From assembly GCA_034437455.1 (NCBI GenBank), contig DAOTUB010000389.1, forward strand, positions 1 through 35,943: a stretch of DNA of 35,943 nt, in the 5' to 3' direction. Each line of letters begins with the position of its first letter. Positions within the stretch are counted from its first letter, which is position 1. This stretch comes from DAOTUB01 sp034437455. GTDB taxonomy: Bacteria > Chloroflexota > Anaerolineae > B4-G1. Made by a program: the position numbers and the translations under genes. Below the pieces are notes generated by a model. It was not told where the DNA came from, did not search any database, and saw only the letters and a program-made list of their open reading frames with translations. This document shows positions 8,006 to 15,594 of the stretch, piece by piece.

Positions 8006-8132
8006 AAAGGCAAGGCCCAGGAGGTATTGTGACTCCGATTTCATGAAATTCCTGGAAAAGATACATGTCGAGGAGGGTGAGGTATCTGTCTGCTTGGAGG
8101 AACGTCAGCTCTTACATGGTACATTTGTACTA

Positions 8133-8161
8133 TTGACGTGGAAGAGGGAATGCGTTAGAAT
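8133..8161 (+). promoter_or_regulatory. Sigma70-like promoter of a candidate small RNA
   Basis: TTGACG (8133-8138), exactly 17 bases, then TAGAAT (8156-8161). The predicted start is near 8168. No gene on this strand follows except the short stretch to the terminator at 8238-8276, because the next gene is convergent. Confidence 0.65.
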
Positions 8162-8167
8162 ACTGAT

Positions 8168-8278
8168 ACCGTTGGGGTGGACACCCATCCATCCCTTAAA
8201 ACCTACAAAAGGTTGTCGGTGGTTACCCTCCTTTCGCAGCTACAGCCTCCTCTACCTGAGGAGGCTGTAGCTTTTTAG
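8168..8278 (+). ncRNA. Candidate structured small RNA of unknown family (about 110 nt)
   Basis: The transcript is bounded by a good promoter and a strong intrinsic terminator. Predicted structure by eye: GGGGTGG (about 8174-8180) pairs with CCATCCC a few bases on; AACC pairs with GGTT around 8199-8213; ACCG (8168-8171) may close a junction with CGGT (8217-8220); then comes the 15-bp terminator stem. It lacks the conserved signal recognition particle RNA tip, and is too short for ordinary 6S RNA. The only ORF inside the bounded transcript that I found is a 19-codon GTG frame without a ribosome binding site. I cannot assign a family; a long leader-less mRNA fragment or decayed gene end is the alternative. 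Confidence 0.5.
8238..8276 (+). terminator. Strong intrinsic terminator
   Basis: A perfect 15-bp stem (8238-8252 with 8258-8272), a five-base loop TACCT, then a T-run 8272-8276. The T-run lies only on the plus-strand side, so it ends plus-strand transcripts (the candidate small RNA and any read-through from the exporter gene); the hairpin may also slow convergent transcription of the zinc-ribbon gene. Confidence 0.88.
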
Positions 8279-8285
8279 GTGATGG

Positions 8286-8984
8286 TTAGATGCGCACGAT
8301 GATGCGTTCACAGTTGTCGCAGTGGACGAGTTTTTCCTCCCGCAACCGCCATTCCAGGCTTGGCGAGAGCGTCACGCCACATCCTCCGCAGGCGCCGTCC
8401 CGCTCCTGAACCACGGCCACTCCCCCTTTTCTGCTTCGCACGGCGCGGTAGGTAGCCAGATCGCCGGCTTCGATGCGGGACAGTAGTTTTGCTTGTGCCC
8501 GTTCAATTTCTGCCAGTCTGGCTCGCAGTTCTTCTCGCTCAGCCGTCAGATCGGCTTGTTGGGCTGACCATCGGGATTCCATCTCTTCGAAGTGTGTCTG
8601 CGCCTCGGAGCACGCCGCTTCTGCTTCCTCCCGTTCGATCATGGTCTCGAGTAAATCATCCTCCCGTTTTTGACGCCACTTTTTGAGCGAGGCGGCTTCG
8701 GCCTGCAAGTCGGCCAACTCCTTGGGGTTCTTGACCGTGCCGCTGTAGAGCCGCTGCTCGGAGCGCGCGATCTTGTTCGAGAGACTCTGGATCTCGAGCT
8801 CCATGTCGCGTTGTTGTTGTGTCCACTTTTTGACTTGCTGCTGTATGTTCTCCAATGCCTGGCGCGCCTGTTGAACCTCGTCGTTCTTTCCCAGAACGGC
8901 CTCTACCTCCGCCAGGCGGTGTTGCTTCGCGTCCTTTTCGCTATCCAGGCATTGCAGACGATATAGATCCTCTTCCCTTGTCAT
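8286..8984 (-). CDS. Coiled-coil protein with C4-type zinc ribbon (zf-RING_7 / DUF164 type)
   Basis: 232 residues. A long helical hairpin (about 5-180), rich in Glu, Gln, Arg and Ala with heptads, is followed by a C-terminal zinc ribbon with CGGC near 198 and CDNC near 222. This matches the widespread PF02591 family (CT398-like), proposed to bind nucleic acid or act as an adaptor, with no settled function. GGAGG lies about 8 bases upstream of the ATG. The lgt terminator sits immediately upstream, so the gene needs its own promoter or read-through; I see no clear promoter. Confidence 0.88.
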   Translation of the reverse strand: MTREEDLYRLQCLDSEKDAKQHRLAEVEAVLGKNDEVQQARQALENIQQQVKKWTQQQRDMELEIQSLSNKIARSEQRLYSGTVKNPKELADLQAEAASLKKWRQKREDDLLETMIEREEAEAACSEAQTHFEEMESRWSAQQADLTAEREELRARLAEIERAQAKLLSRIEAGDLATYRAVRSRKGGVAVVQERDGACGGCGVTLSPSLEWRLREEKLVHCDNCERIIVRI

Positions 8985-9009
8985 CCGTTAGCCCTCCAGT
9001 CGTAGAATC

Positions 9010-9040
9010 AAAAAAGCCCAATGCCAATGGCATTGGGCTT
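9010..9040 (-). terminator. Intrinsic terminator of lgt
   Basis: A 12-bp perfect stem (9014-9025 with 9029-9040) around a three-base loop. On the minus strand it is followed by six T residues (plus-strand A 9010-9015), so it ends transcripts coming from lgt, about 65 bases after that stop codon. Confidence 0.88.
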
Positions 9041-9102
9041 CCCAATCGCGAGATACAGCGTTGAGTGTCCAGTTTCCAGCATCGAGCGGCTGGATTCCAA
9101 CA

Positions 9103-9999
9103 TCAAACGTCCAATTCGATTTCTGCATTTGGCTCCGATGTCGGCAGGGTTTCGACAGTTTCGGTGGCCAGTACAGTGGTCTTTGCCCTGGCGTGCCGCA
9201 CGATCAGCAGGGTCGCTCCCACCACGATGCACAGGATGGCGAACACTTGCGCGGCTGCGAGGGGGCCGAGCATCCAGGCGTCCGGGCGCAAGTACTCGAT
9301 GAAGAAACGGCCCAGCGGATAGCCGATGAGGTAGCCCAGGAGGATGTCTCCCTCCAGCAGTCGATCCTTGAGCTTGTGTGCGATCACCGCCAGTACGACG
9401 AACAGCAGCAGGCACCACAGCGATTCGTACAGAAACGTGGGGTGGAAGAGCGTCTCGGGCGGGTAGGCGGTGAGGTCGTTGTAGGGAATGATGCGGTGCT
9501 CCGGGTCGATAATCAGACCCCAGGGGAGATCGGTGGGCGGGCCATAGAGCTCCTGATTGACAAAGTTTCCCCAGCGGCCGAGGAACTGGCCCAGGGCCAT
9601 CCCTGGCGCTCCATAGTCGAGCCACTTGAGTGGATGCAGCTTGGCGCGCCAGGCGTATAGGATCACTCCCAGTATTCCCCCGACAATCCCGCCATAGATG
9701 CCCATGCCGCCGTGCCGGGTGTACAGGATCTCGATGGGATGATCGCGGTAGTAACTCCAGCCTATCATCCCGCCCGCGGGATTGGAAAAGACGTGATAGA
9801 GCCGGCCGCCGATGAGGGCCAGGATGATGGCGACGGTAAGCCCATTCCAGACGTGGTCGGGATTTTCGCCATCTTGACGGGCCCGCCAGGCAGCGTATAT
9901 GGCGCCCAGCATGATGCCAGAGACGATCAGAACGCCATACCAATAGATGCCAAAATCGGGGGTGATGTGGATGAAAATAGGATCAACTGGTGGTTTCAT
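9103..9999 (-). CDS. lgt: Prolipoprotein diacylglyceryl transferase
   Basis: 298 residues of polytopic membrane protein. Lgt transfers the diacylglyceryl group of phosphatidylglycerol to the lipobox Cys of prolipoproteins at the cytoplasmic membrane. The Lgt signature GRWGNFVNQELYG is present near residues 141-153, together with HGGMGIYGG (about 95-103) holding the essential His and HPTFLYES (about 187-194). About seven hydrophobic helices are visible and a short polar C-terminal tail follows. AGGAGG lies 5 bases before the ATG, and a -10 TATAAT is upstream; an intrinsic terminator follows, so lgt appears to be a single-gene unit. Confidence 0.95.
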   Translation of the reverse strand: MKPPVDPIFIHITPDFGIYWYGVLIVSGIMLGAIYAAWRARQDGENPDHVWNGLTVAIILALIGGRLYHVFSNPAGGMIGWSYYRDHPIEILYTRHGGMGIYGGIVGGILGVILYAWRAKLHPLKWLDYGAPGMALGQFLGRWGNFVNQELYGPPTDLPWGLIIDPEHRIIPYNDLTAYPPETLFHPTFLYESLWCLLLFVVLAVIAHKLKDRLLEGDILLGYLIGYPLGRFFIEYLRPDAWMLGPLAAAQVFAILCIVVGATLLIVRHARAKTTVLATETVETLPTSEPNAEIELDV

Positions 10000-10029
10000 A
10001 GATTCCTCCTGATTGCAAGTATGGGCCAG

Positions 10030-10058
10030 ATTATACCATAAGCGGGCCGATTATCCAG
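10030..10058 (-). promoter_or_regulatory. Promoter for lgt with good -10 and poor -35
   Basis: On the minus strand TATAAT occupies 10035-10030, with CTGGAT 17 bases upstream (10058-10053) as a weak -35 that lies in the 3' end of the preceding Yip1-like gene. The predicted start is near 10023, giving a leader of about 23 bases with AGGAGG at 10010-10005. Confidence 0.5.
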
Positions 10059-10791
10059 TCACCAATGCCAGGATGAAGAAGGTCAGCAGACCCAGCAGCG
10101 CCAGTCCCACGCCGACCAGCGCCGGTACCACGGTGGCGGCGATAGCCCGTCCGATGCTAAAGTCGTTGGCGACGGCGACGGCTTTGACGTAGATGGCGAT
10201 GCCCCAAATCATCGCCACCAGCCCGAGCAATTGTCCCAGGCATGGCACAAAGCTCAGGATGCCCAGCACGTGCGGCACCGCGTAGAGGGCCGTCGTTCCT
10301 AGCATCTGCGCGAGCGTCGCTTTGCCATCCAGGAGTTTGGCGACCAGAAAAACCCATAGAGTGTATCCGATCCAGCTTGCCAGCCGGCTGAAGGGCAGGG
10401 ACAGAAAAGCGCCCAGGTTTTCCAGCAACTGCCCCAAGGGTCGGGGCAGCGGGGTCGGGAGTTCGGCGATGTCAAAGCCTATTTCCAACCCGGCTCGCAT
10501 CCCGGCGAGCATTTCCCTTTCAAAGTCGGGCGGCACACCCAGAGCGCCCCATAGAGGACCCATAGATGTGGTAAACTCCCGGATGCTTTGCTCCGCTTCC
10601 TGACGCTGGGCGCTGATTGGGCGCAGGTCGCCGATGACGTCGACGATGAACGGGAGCGATCCCCCCACCAGCGTCGCCAACACCAGCAGGATCAGTCCAC
10701 GCTTGAGTACGTCGGCGCGGGCGACGTGTTGGGTGTAGGCTTCGTCTTTGAGCAGCAGCGCGTTCCGGGCAAATTGAAGTAACTCTTTCAT
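10051..10791 (-). CDS. Yip1-like integral membrane protein (second of a pair)
   Basis: 246 residues from the ATG at 10791, which overlaps the stop of the upstream gene (ATGA); the frame is open back to 10959 but only inside that gene. A cytosolic start of the form LLQFARNALLLKDEAY is followed by one membrane helix, a polar extracytoplasmic or amphipathic stretch (about 60-130), and four hydrophobic helices to the C terminus. This arrangement resembles bacterial Yip1-domain proteins (PF04893), whose role is unknown. Start, layout and helix pattern parallel the upstream gene, so the two look like a tandem duplication. Confidence 0.72.
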   Translation of the reverse strand: MKELLQFARNALLLKDEAYTQHVARADVLKRGLILLVLATLVGGSLPFIVDVIGDLRPISAQRQEAEQSIREFTTSMGPLWGALGVPPDFEREMLAGMRAGLEIGFDIAELPTPLPRPLGQLLENLGAFLSLPFSRLASWIGYTLWVFLVAKLLDGKATLAQMLGTTALYAVPHVLGILSFVPCLGQLLGLVAMIWGIAIYVKAVAVANDFSIGRAIAATVVPALVGVGLALLGLLTFFILALVTG

Positions 10792-11504
10792 TGTGACATA
10801 CCTCCGACGATCAAGCCAAAGAGCGCGCCGCCCATACAGACAAAGAGCGAGACCAGCAGGCCAAAGGCGACGTAGGGTAACAGCGTCGCCGCCAGTGCTC
10901 GGCTCCAGTTCAGCCGGTGGCACGTCTTGAGCGCTGTGTAGCGGCAGAGCAGCGTCCACGTTCCCACCACTCCGCCGATGACGACGTAGGGGAGCAAGGT
11001 GGCCAGGTTAAGCAACTGGGGCGCGACGGCCAGCGCCGTGCAGCCCAGCGTCTGGCCCAGATCTCCCTGCCCGCCCAGCATCCGGGCGAAGAGGTGGGCC
11101 ACCACTCCGTAAAGCAGCCATACGAAACCCAGGCCCAGCGGTAAAAAGATGATCCTCGCCCCAGCAGTGAGCAGGCTCGGAGCGCCAAACAACTGTGGAA
11201 AAACGTTCCACCCCATGTCGTACCACTCGGGGAACGCCTCGTTGAACTCGTCGTCGTATTGCAGCTCCTTATACCAGTCCATCTCCTGGATTCCCTTGAA
11301 TACGGCGTCCTGGACGTCGGCCATCTTGGGCGTGGTCGCCCGCTCCAGCGCCGTCCCCACCAACCCAACGAGCGCCACGGCCAGGGCGATCAGGACGACA
11401 AGCCCCAGGCCATATAGCGCCGGATTGGTTCCTTCGCGCATCTCGGCGTAGGGGGTTTCGCTCAAAAAGAGCGCGTCCCACGCCAGGCGTATCAGTCTCT
11501 TCAT
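10788..11504 (-). CDS. Yip1-like integral membrane protein (first of a pair)
   Basis: 238 residues. The N terminus LIRLAWDALFLSETPYAEM matches the pattern of the downstream protein, then come a membrane helix (about 31-54), a polar segment (about 55-105) and four helices (about 110-238). The Yip1-type assignment rests on this layout and is moderate. CAGGAGGTGATACG provides an excellent ribosome binding site. It lies about 20 bases after the GerW-like gene and overlaps the next gene by 4 bases, so the pair is translationally coupled and the proteins may form a hetero-oligomer. Confidence 0.72.
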   Translation of the reverse strand: MKRLIRLAWDALFLSETPYAEMREGTNPALYGLGLVVLIALAVALVGLVGTALERATTPKMADVQDAVFKGIQEMDWYKELQYDDEFNEAFPEWYDMGWNVFPQLFGAPSLLTAGARIIFLPLGLGFVWLLYGVVAHLFARMLGGQGDLGQTLGCTALAVAPQLLNLATLLPYVVIGGVVGTWTLLCRYTALKTCHRLNWSRALAATLLPYVAFGLLVSLFVCMGGALFGLIVGGMSQ

Positions 11505-11525
11505 CGTATCACCTCCTGTGAATGA

Positions 11526-11912
11526 TTATTCTCGCCGACCCAGAACCCTGATCAGGACCTGGGCTAACCAAAAGACGATCCATCCGCTGAGTAGTGTCCC
11601 GGCCAGCGCTACTTTTTGTTTGTCAACGATCGAATCCACCCAGACACCCTCTGGCGTCACCTCGATGGCAGCGAGCGGGCGGGCGGCCAGACCGCCACCG
11701 CCGGCGCCTCCGGCGCCCCCGCTAGTTTCCTCTGGCTCCTCTTCCGTCGCGATCCCGTGCCCGAGGCCCATCCCAAAGCCGTAGGCGACCTGGGCGACGG
11801 GGATGACGGTGCGGCCTTCGACGGTCACAGGCACGCCAAAGCACGTATTGACGTCGGCTTTTTCCCGCAGATCGGCGAATGTGTCGAGTAGTTCCTGAAT
11901 TTCTGCTTCCAT
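11526..11912 (-). CDS. GerW/YtfJ-like protein with C-terminal membrane segment
   Basis: 128 residues. The N-terminal part has the GerW (PF09579) layout: CFGVPVTVEGRTVIPVAQV (about 24-42), YGFGMGLG, a Gly-rich stretch, then RPLAAIEVTPEGVWVD. A hydrophobic segment (about 102-121) ends the protein. GerW is named for spore germination in Bacillus, but homologs are widespread in non-spore-formers with unknown function, so no spore role is implied. GGGAGGAACAA precedes the ATG. It sits between a second protein of the same type and the Yip1-like pair. Confidence 0.82.
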   Translation of the reverse strand: MEAEIQELLDTFADLREKADVNTCFGVPVTVEGRTVIPVAQVAYGFGMGLGHGIATEEEPEETSGGAGGAGGGGLAARPLAAIEVTPEGVWVDSIVDKQKVALAGTLLSGWIVFWLAQVLIRVLGRRE

Positions 11913-12053
11913 TTGTTCCTCCCGAATTTGCGTACGAGTCGGATATCTTGGGCAATTGTCTACCAGGGCAGCAGATTAAAAACTGACAAGCGGATAGTCT
12001 CGGCTCTGACAGATGCCGCAATCTCAGACAGTCCGCATCCGCTTATCCGCTAT

Positions 12054-12401
12054 TCATTCGCTGCACCAACGGCTGATCTTGCACGCCAGGAGCACGAGCG
12101 CCGCCAGCAGCGGGATGATGAGGGCTATCAGGAACAATCTGTCGAGGATTTGAGTCGTCTTGTCCTGAATGGGGATGCCGAGATCGCCCGCCTCGCTGCG
12201 ATCCAAGAGTGCCACGGGCTGCATACGCACAAAGCCCCAGCCTCGTCCAGTTAATTGACTGCTGCCGATGTGCGCTTGTCGCCGCACGCGGCTCGTCACA
12301 CGCACCAGCGGTACCAGCTCCCGCCCCCCGATGCAGAACGGTTCTCCTTCGACCAGTTCTGTCATTCGTGGGCCTTGCTTCTCAATAACTTGTCGATTCA
12401 T
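12054..12401 (-). CDS. Small GerW-like membrane protein
   Basis: 115 residues from the ATG at 12401, with AAGGAG 5 bases upstream; a TTG three bases earlier is less likely. The arrangement parallels the next gene: GEPFCIGGRELVPLVRVTS (about 18-36) resembles the first GerW strand block, GWGFVRMQPVALL (about 55-67) the second, and a hydrophobic helix (about 85-107) ends it, so I read it as a diverged GerW relative. It follows the tRNA nucleotidyltransferase fusion by 16 bases and may share its transcript. The 141 bases after its stop include an imperfect inverted repeat AGCGGATA/TATCCGCT near 11976 and 12043 but no convincing terminator. Confidence 0.65.
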   Translation of the reverse strand: MNRQVIEKQGPRMTELVEGEPFCIGGRELVPLVRVTSRVRRQAHIGSSQLTGRGWGFVRMQPVALLDRSEAGDLGIPIQDKTTQILDRLFLIALIIPLLAALVLLACKISRWCSE

Positions 12402-12417
12402 CAACTCTCCTTATTTT

Positions 12418-15057
12418 CTACCCGTTTCCTCGCTTTCCATGGTCAGCCAACAGTTTTTCCAATAACGCTTCCTCCTCCTCCCGTGTGCTCACCTCGCCAT
12501 CCAGCCGAGCATCGCGCAGTGCCCCTAACAGGTGTCTGAAGGACGGGCCAGGCTTCAACCCCATGTCTTTCAGGTCGTCGCCGGTCAGTTCCGTCTCCAC
12601 CAAACGGTACTCGGTCTGATAGCGCAGCAGTCGCTCGCGTAGCTGCTTCCGGCCGACAGCGACCCAGGCCACGGCCAGCACCCGGGTGGGGTAGGGTTGT
12701 AACAGGCGGTAGATATCACTGGGACGGCGAGCCTTTCTCAGTTGAGGTAAGGTTTCCTTCAGATTGTGTAACAGATACAGATCTTGGGCGTCGTTGCGCT
12801 TCATCTTCAGGCGGGAGATCAATGCCCTCAATGATTCGTCGCTGAGCCGGTACGCCAACAGAGCCAGGTACGTCCAGTAGTCGGTGGGCAGCAACCAGGG
12901 AGCGGTAGATAGATGCTCTCGTAGGGTTTGATATTTTTCGCGCAGCCATCTGTCGCAGCGTAGGTCGGGATGGATGTGGGCGAGCACGCCCAGGTCTTGC
13001 AGACGGCAGAGTGCGCGTTCGGGTTGGCTCTCGGCAAAGATCTGCTCCAGTTCGTGACGCAAACGGGCGCCGCTGACCCGTTTCAGCAGCGGCAAGGCGT
13101 CATCGATCAATGCCTCGCTGTGGGGATCGAGGTGAAAGTCCATCCTGCTCTCCAACCGCGCGGCCCGCAACATGCGGGTGGGGTCGTCCACGAAACTGAG
13201 GCTGTGCAGCACGCGAATGACGCCGTCGCGTAGATCCGCCTCGCCGCCGTAAAAGTCGAGCAGTTCCCCCCAATGATCGGGATCGAGACGGATGGCGAGT
13301 GTGTTGATGGTAAAGTCGCGGCGGTGAAGATCCTGCTTGATCGAACTGCGCTCCACCTGCGGCAGGGCGGTGGGGTGGGTGTAGAACTCGGTGCGCGCCG
13401 TCACGAAATCCACGCTGGGAAGCAGGGCGTCACTTTGGTCAGGAGAATCTTGATCCGCGCTCCGCCGCCAGACGCGCTGCGAGAGGAGCCACTTGGCGGT
13501 GCCAAAGCTCTTGTGAGCGATCACGCGACCGCCTAGGTCGGCGGCCAGGCGGCGGGCCAGGGTGATGGCGTCTCCCTCGATGACCATGTCCACGTCCACG
13601 ATGGGTTGACCCAGGAGCAGGTCTCGCACCAGCCCGCCGACAAAGTAGGGTGTGAACTCCATCTTGTGGGCCGCCTGCGAGATGCGGCGCACCAGCGCGA
13701 GCGCCGGTTCGGAGAGCGCCTGTTCCATGCGCGTGGCGACTTTGAGACGTTGAGACGGCGGCGGCGGCGACGCGCCCCATAGCGTGATCAGATCGGTGCG
13801 GGTGACCACGCCGACGATACGCTTGTCCTCGACGACGGGGATCTGCCCCCAGCCGCTTTCGATCATCAACTGCTGAAGACGTTCCACCGAGTCGTGGGCG
13901 CTGACGGTGACGCCGCCGGCTTCCATCACTTGCGTGACGGGAACATCGGCCATCTCGAACTGGAGCGCCCGGTCGACGCCCCGACGGGTCAGCAGCCCGA
14001 TCACTCGGCCCTTGGCGACGACCGGGTACCCCTCGTGGCCGGTGCGCCGCATGCGGTCGTCTGCATCGCCGACCGTGTCGTCGGGCGAGAGCACCTGCAC
14101 GCCTCGCGACATCACCTGGGCGACGGTGACGGCCGGTCGCACGACGTCTGGCAGCAGACGCAACAATTCCTCGCGCGCTTCCTCCAGCGAGAGATCGCGG
14201 ATGTGCGCCGCGGCTGCGCGGTTGTGTCCACCTCCACCAAACTGCTTGGCCACGATGGAGACGTCAATGTCGTCGGTGGTGCTGCGAGCGACGAGTTGCA
14301 AGTGCCCGTCGAGAGCGACGAACACGAACAGCGCCGCCGGATCGAGCAGATCGCGCAGTTTGTGCGCCAGAGTCGAGATCTCGTCGGAGAACCCAGGCGC
14401 TTGAACACAGGCGACGACGATCGTATGTCCCTCGATCTCGTGAGGTTCGCTCTGCTTCACCAGTTGCTCGTAAAGTTCGCGCTGCTCAGGTGCTAGGGGA
14501 TGGTAAAGGAACTCGCCGACGACGGCGAGGCGCGCGCCTTGTTCCAGCAGCCAGGCCGCGGCGCGTGCATCTCGAGCGGTCGTTCCCTGGTACAACAGAG
14601 AGCCGGTGTCCTCATAGATGCCCAGCAGCAGCAGCGTCGCCTCGATGCCCGTCAGTTTGAGCGCGCTTGCCTCGGCGTGCGCGCTCGCCGAGATTTTTTC
14701 GACCAGCAGGGTGGTCGCGGCTCCTATCGTCTCGCCGGAGTAGGACCAGTGGGGGGGCAGTTCGCGGTCGAGTTCGTGGTGGTCGATGATGTCCACGCGC
14801 ATGTCCGATCTCATTCCCTTGAGCGTGGTCAGGCTCTGCGTGTCCACCAGGATGGCGCGCGTGATCTTGCGGCGACGAGGAAGGTCGTCAGGCTCGACGA
14901 AGGGAAGTTCAGCGCCGTAGAGCGACAGGAAAGCACGTCCGTTCCGATTGACGCGGCGCGGCAGCACCGGGATGGCCTCGGGGAAGAGTTTGCTCGCTCC
15001 CAGTAAGCTGGCGACGGCGTCAAAATCTGCATTTTCGTGGGTCAGGATGACTTCCAC
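12418..15057 (-). CDS. DHH phosphoesterase - CBS pair - tRNA nucleotidyltransferase fusion
   Basis: 879 residues from GTG. The N-terminal DHH/DHHA1 phosphoesterase (about 1-310) has HENADFDAVAS, IIDHHE and FGGGGH; two CBS repeats (about 315-435), likely adenine-nucleotide sensing, follow; the C-terminal class II nucleotidyltransferase (about 460-870) has YFVGGLVRDLLLG, a DVDMV metal site, HRRDFTINTLAI and DDPTRMLRAARLE. Such fusions are known, with the polymerase part adding A or CCA to tRNA 3' ends; which of these it does cannot be told by eye. The DHH part probably acts on oligonucleotides or cyclic dinucleotides. GGGAG precedes the GTG, and the YbjN-like gene ends 18 bases upstream, so the two are likely co-transcribed. 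Confidence 0.93.
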   Translation of the reverse strand: MEVILTHENADFDAVASLLGASKLFPEAIPVLPRRVNRNGRAFLSLYGAELPFVEPDDLPRRRKITRAILVDTQSLTTLKGMRSDMRVDIIDHHELDRELPPHWSYSGETIGAATTLLVEKISASAHAEASALKLTGIEATLLLLGIYEDTGSLLYQGTTARDARAAAWLLEQGARLAVVGEFLYHPLAPEQRELYEQLVKQSEPHEIEGHTIVVACVQAPGFSDEISTLAHKLRDLLDPAALFVFVALDGHLQLVARSTTDDIDVSIVAKQFGGGGHNRAAAAHIRDLSLEEAREELLRLLPDVVRPAVTVAQVMSRGVQVLSPDDTVGDADDRMRRTGHEGYPVVAKGRVIGLLTRRGVDRALQFEMADVPVTQVMEAGGVTVSAHDSVERLQQLMIESGWGQIPVVEDKRIVGVVTRTDLITLWGASPPPPSQRLKVATRMEQALSEPALALVRRISQAAHKMEFTPYFVGGLVRDLLLGQPIVDVDMVIEGDAITLARRLAADLGGRVIAHKSFGTAKWLLSQRVWRRSADQDSPDQSDALLPSVDFVTARTEFYTHPTALPQVERSSIKQDLHRRDFTINTLAIRLDPDHWGELLDFYGGEADLRDGVIRVLHSLSFVDDPTRMLRAARLESRMDFHLDPHSEALIDDALPLLKRVSGARLRHELEQIFAESQPERALCRLQDLGVLAHIHPDLRCDRWLREKYQTLREHLSTAPWLLPTDYWTYLALLAYRLSDESLRALISRLKMKRNDAQDLYLLHNLKETLPQLRKARRPSDIYRLLQPYPTRVLAVAWVAVGRKQLRERLLRYQTEYRLVETELTGDDLKDMGLKPGPSFRHLLGALRDARLDGEVSTREEEEALLEKLLADHGKRGNG

Positions 15058-15075
15058 GGCAAGGCTCCCTGGCGT

Positions 15076-15567
15076 CTATTCTCCTTCGATCTCGGCGATG
15101 GCTTCGGCGGGCGGTGCGCTGCCATAGATGACTTTCATCAATCCGGGCAGGTAGCTGTCCATTGTCTGCACCGCCGGGTAGATGGCGTGCTTGATCCACT
15201 CAGACGTCAACGTCTCCGCTTCAAAGTCCAGACTGCTTTTGTAGCGCACCTCGCCATCGCCAAAGTCCATCTCAAAGTTGCCGATGCGCAAGCCGTAATT
15301 GGCGCGGGTGATAAACTCGGCCACTGCCAGGCGAGCTTCCTCCGGGGCCTTGACAGGAGCGACCGCGTAAAAGATGAACTGCTCCAACTCCAGCCGGATC
15401 TGGGCGAAGCAGGCCACCTGCCCACTTTTGCCGGAAAACCCCATGCGATAAACATACCTATCCTCAAGTTGTTGAGGATACCAGTCGTCTTCTTCCAGGA
15501 ATTGACCGAGGGTGGCAAAGGCTTGTAAGCTGTTCTCGTTCAGTTCGTTCTGTTCTGGATTGTCCAT
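15076..15567 (-). CDS. YbjN-domain protein
   Basis: 163 residues from the ATG at 15567: GAGGAG at 15581-15576 is 8 bases away, whereas the ATG at 15573 is only 2 bases away. The soluble, acidic protein has the YbjN (PF10722) look: LGQFLEEDDWYPQ, YRMGFSGKSG with alternating strands, then RLAVAEFITRANYGLRIGNF and LTSEWIKHAI near the C terminus. The fold resembles type III secretion chaperones, and the family may bind other proteins; its function is not established. It lies between the aldo/keto reductase and the tRNA nucleotidyltransferase fusion genes. Confidence 0.78.
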   Translation of the reverse strand: MDNPEQNELNENSLQAFATLGQFLEEDDWYPQQLEDRYVYRMGFSGKSGQVACFAQIRLELEQFIFYAVAPVKAPEEARLAVAEFITRANYGLRIGNFEMDFGDGEVRYKSSLDFEAETLTSEWIKHAIYPAVQTMDSYLPGLMKVIYGSAPPAEAIAEIEGE

Positions 15568-15594
15568 TGTCATGACTCCTCGTATCGTGAATTG

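Noticed and set aside
6947..8044. 365-codon minus-strand frame opposite the dehydrogenase and exporter genes
   Set aside because: Gln/Arg/His-rich antisense reading of two well-recognised genes; a GC-rich shadow.
8043..8270. 75-codon frame (ATG 8043) between the exporter and the zinc-ribbon gene
   Set aside because: It ends inside the terminator stem, contains the promoter at 8133-8161, and AGGAGG is about 18 bases from its ATG. A decayed gene end cannot be excluded, but a coding call is not supported.
10792..10959. Longer start for the second Yip1-like gene
   Set aside because: The extra residues come from inside the upstream gene; the ATG at 10791 overlaps its stop in the usual coupled form and matches the paralog's N terminus.
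11970..12050. Intrinsic terminator after the small GerW-like gene
   Set aside because: The 8-bp stem would enclose about 60 bases and the T-run (GTCAGTTTTTAA) is separated from it; not convincing.
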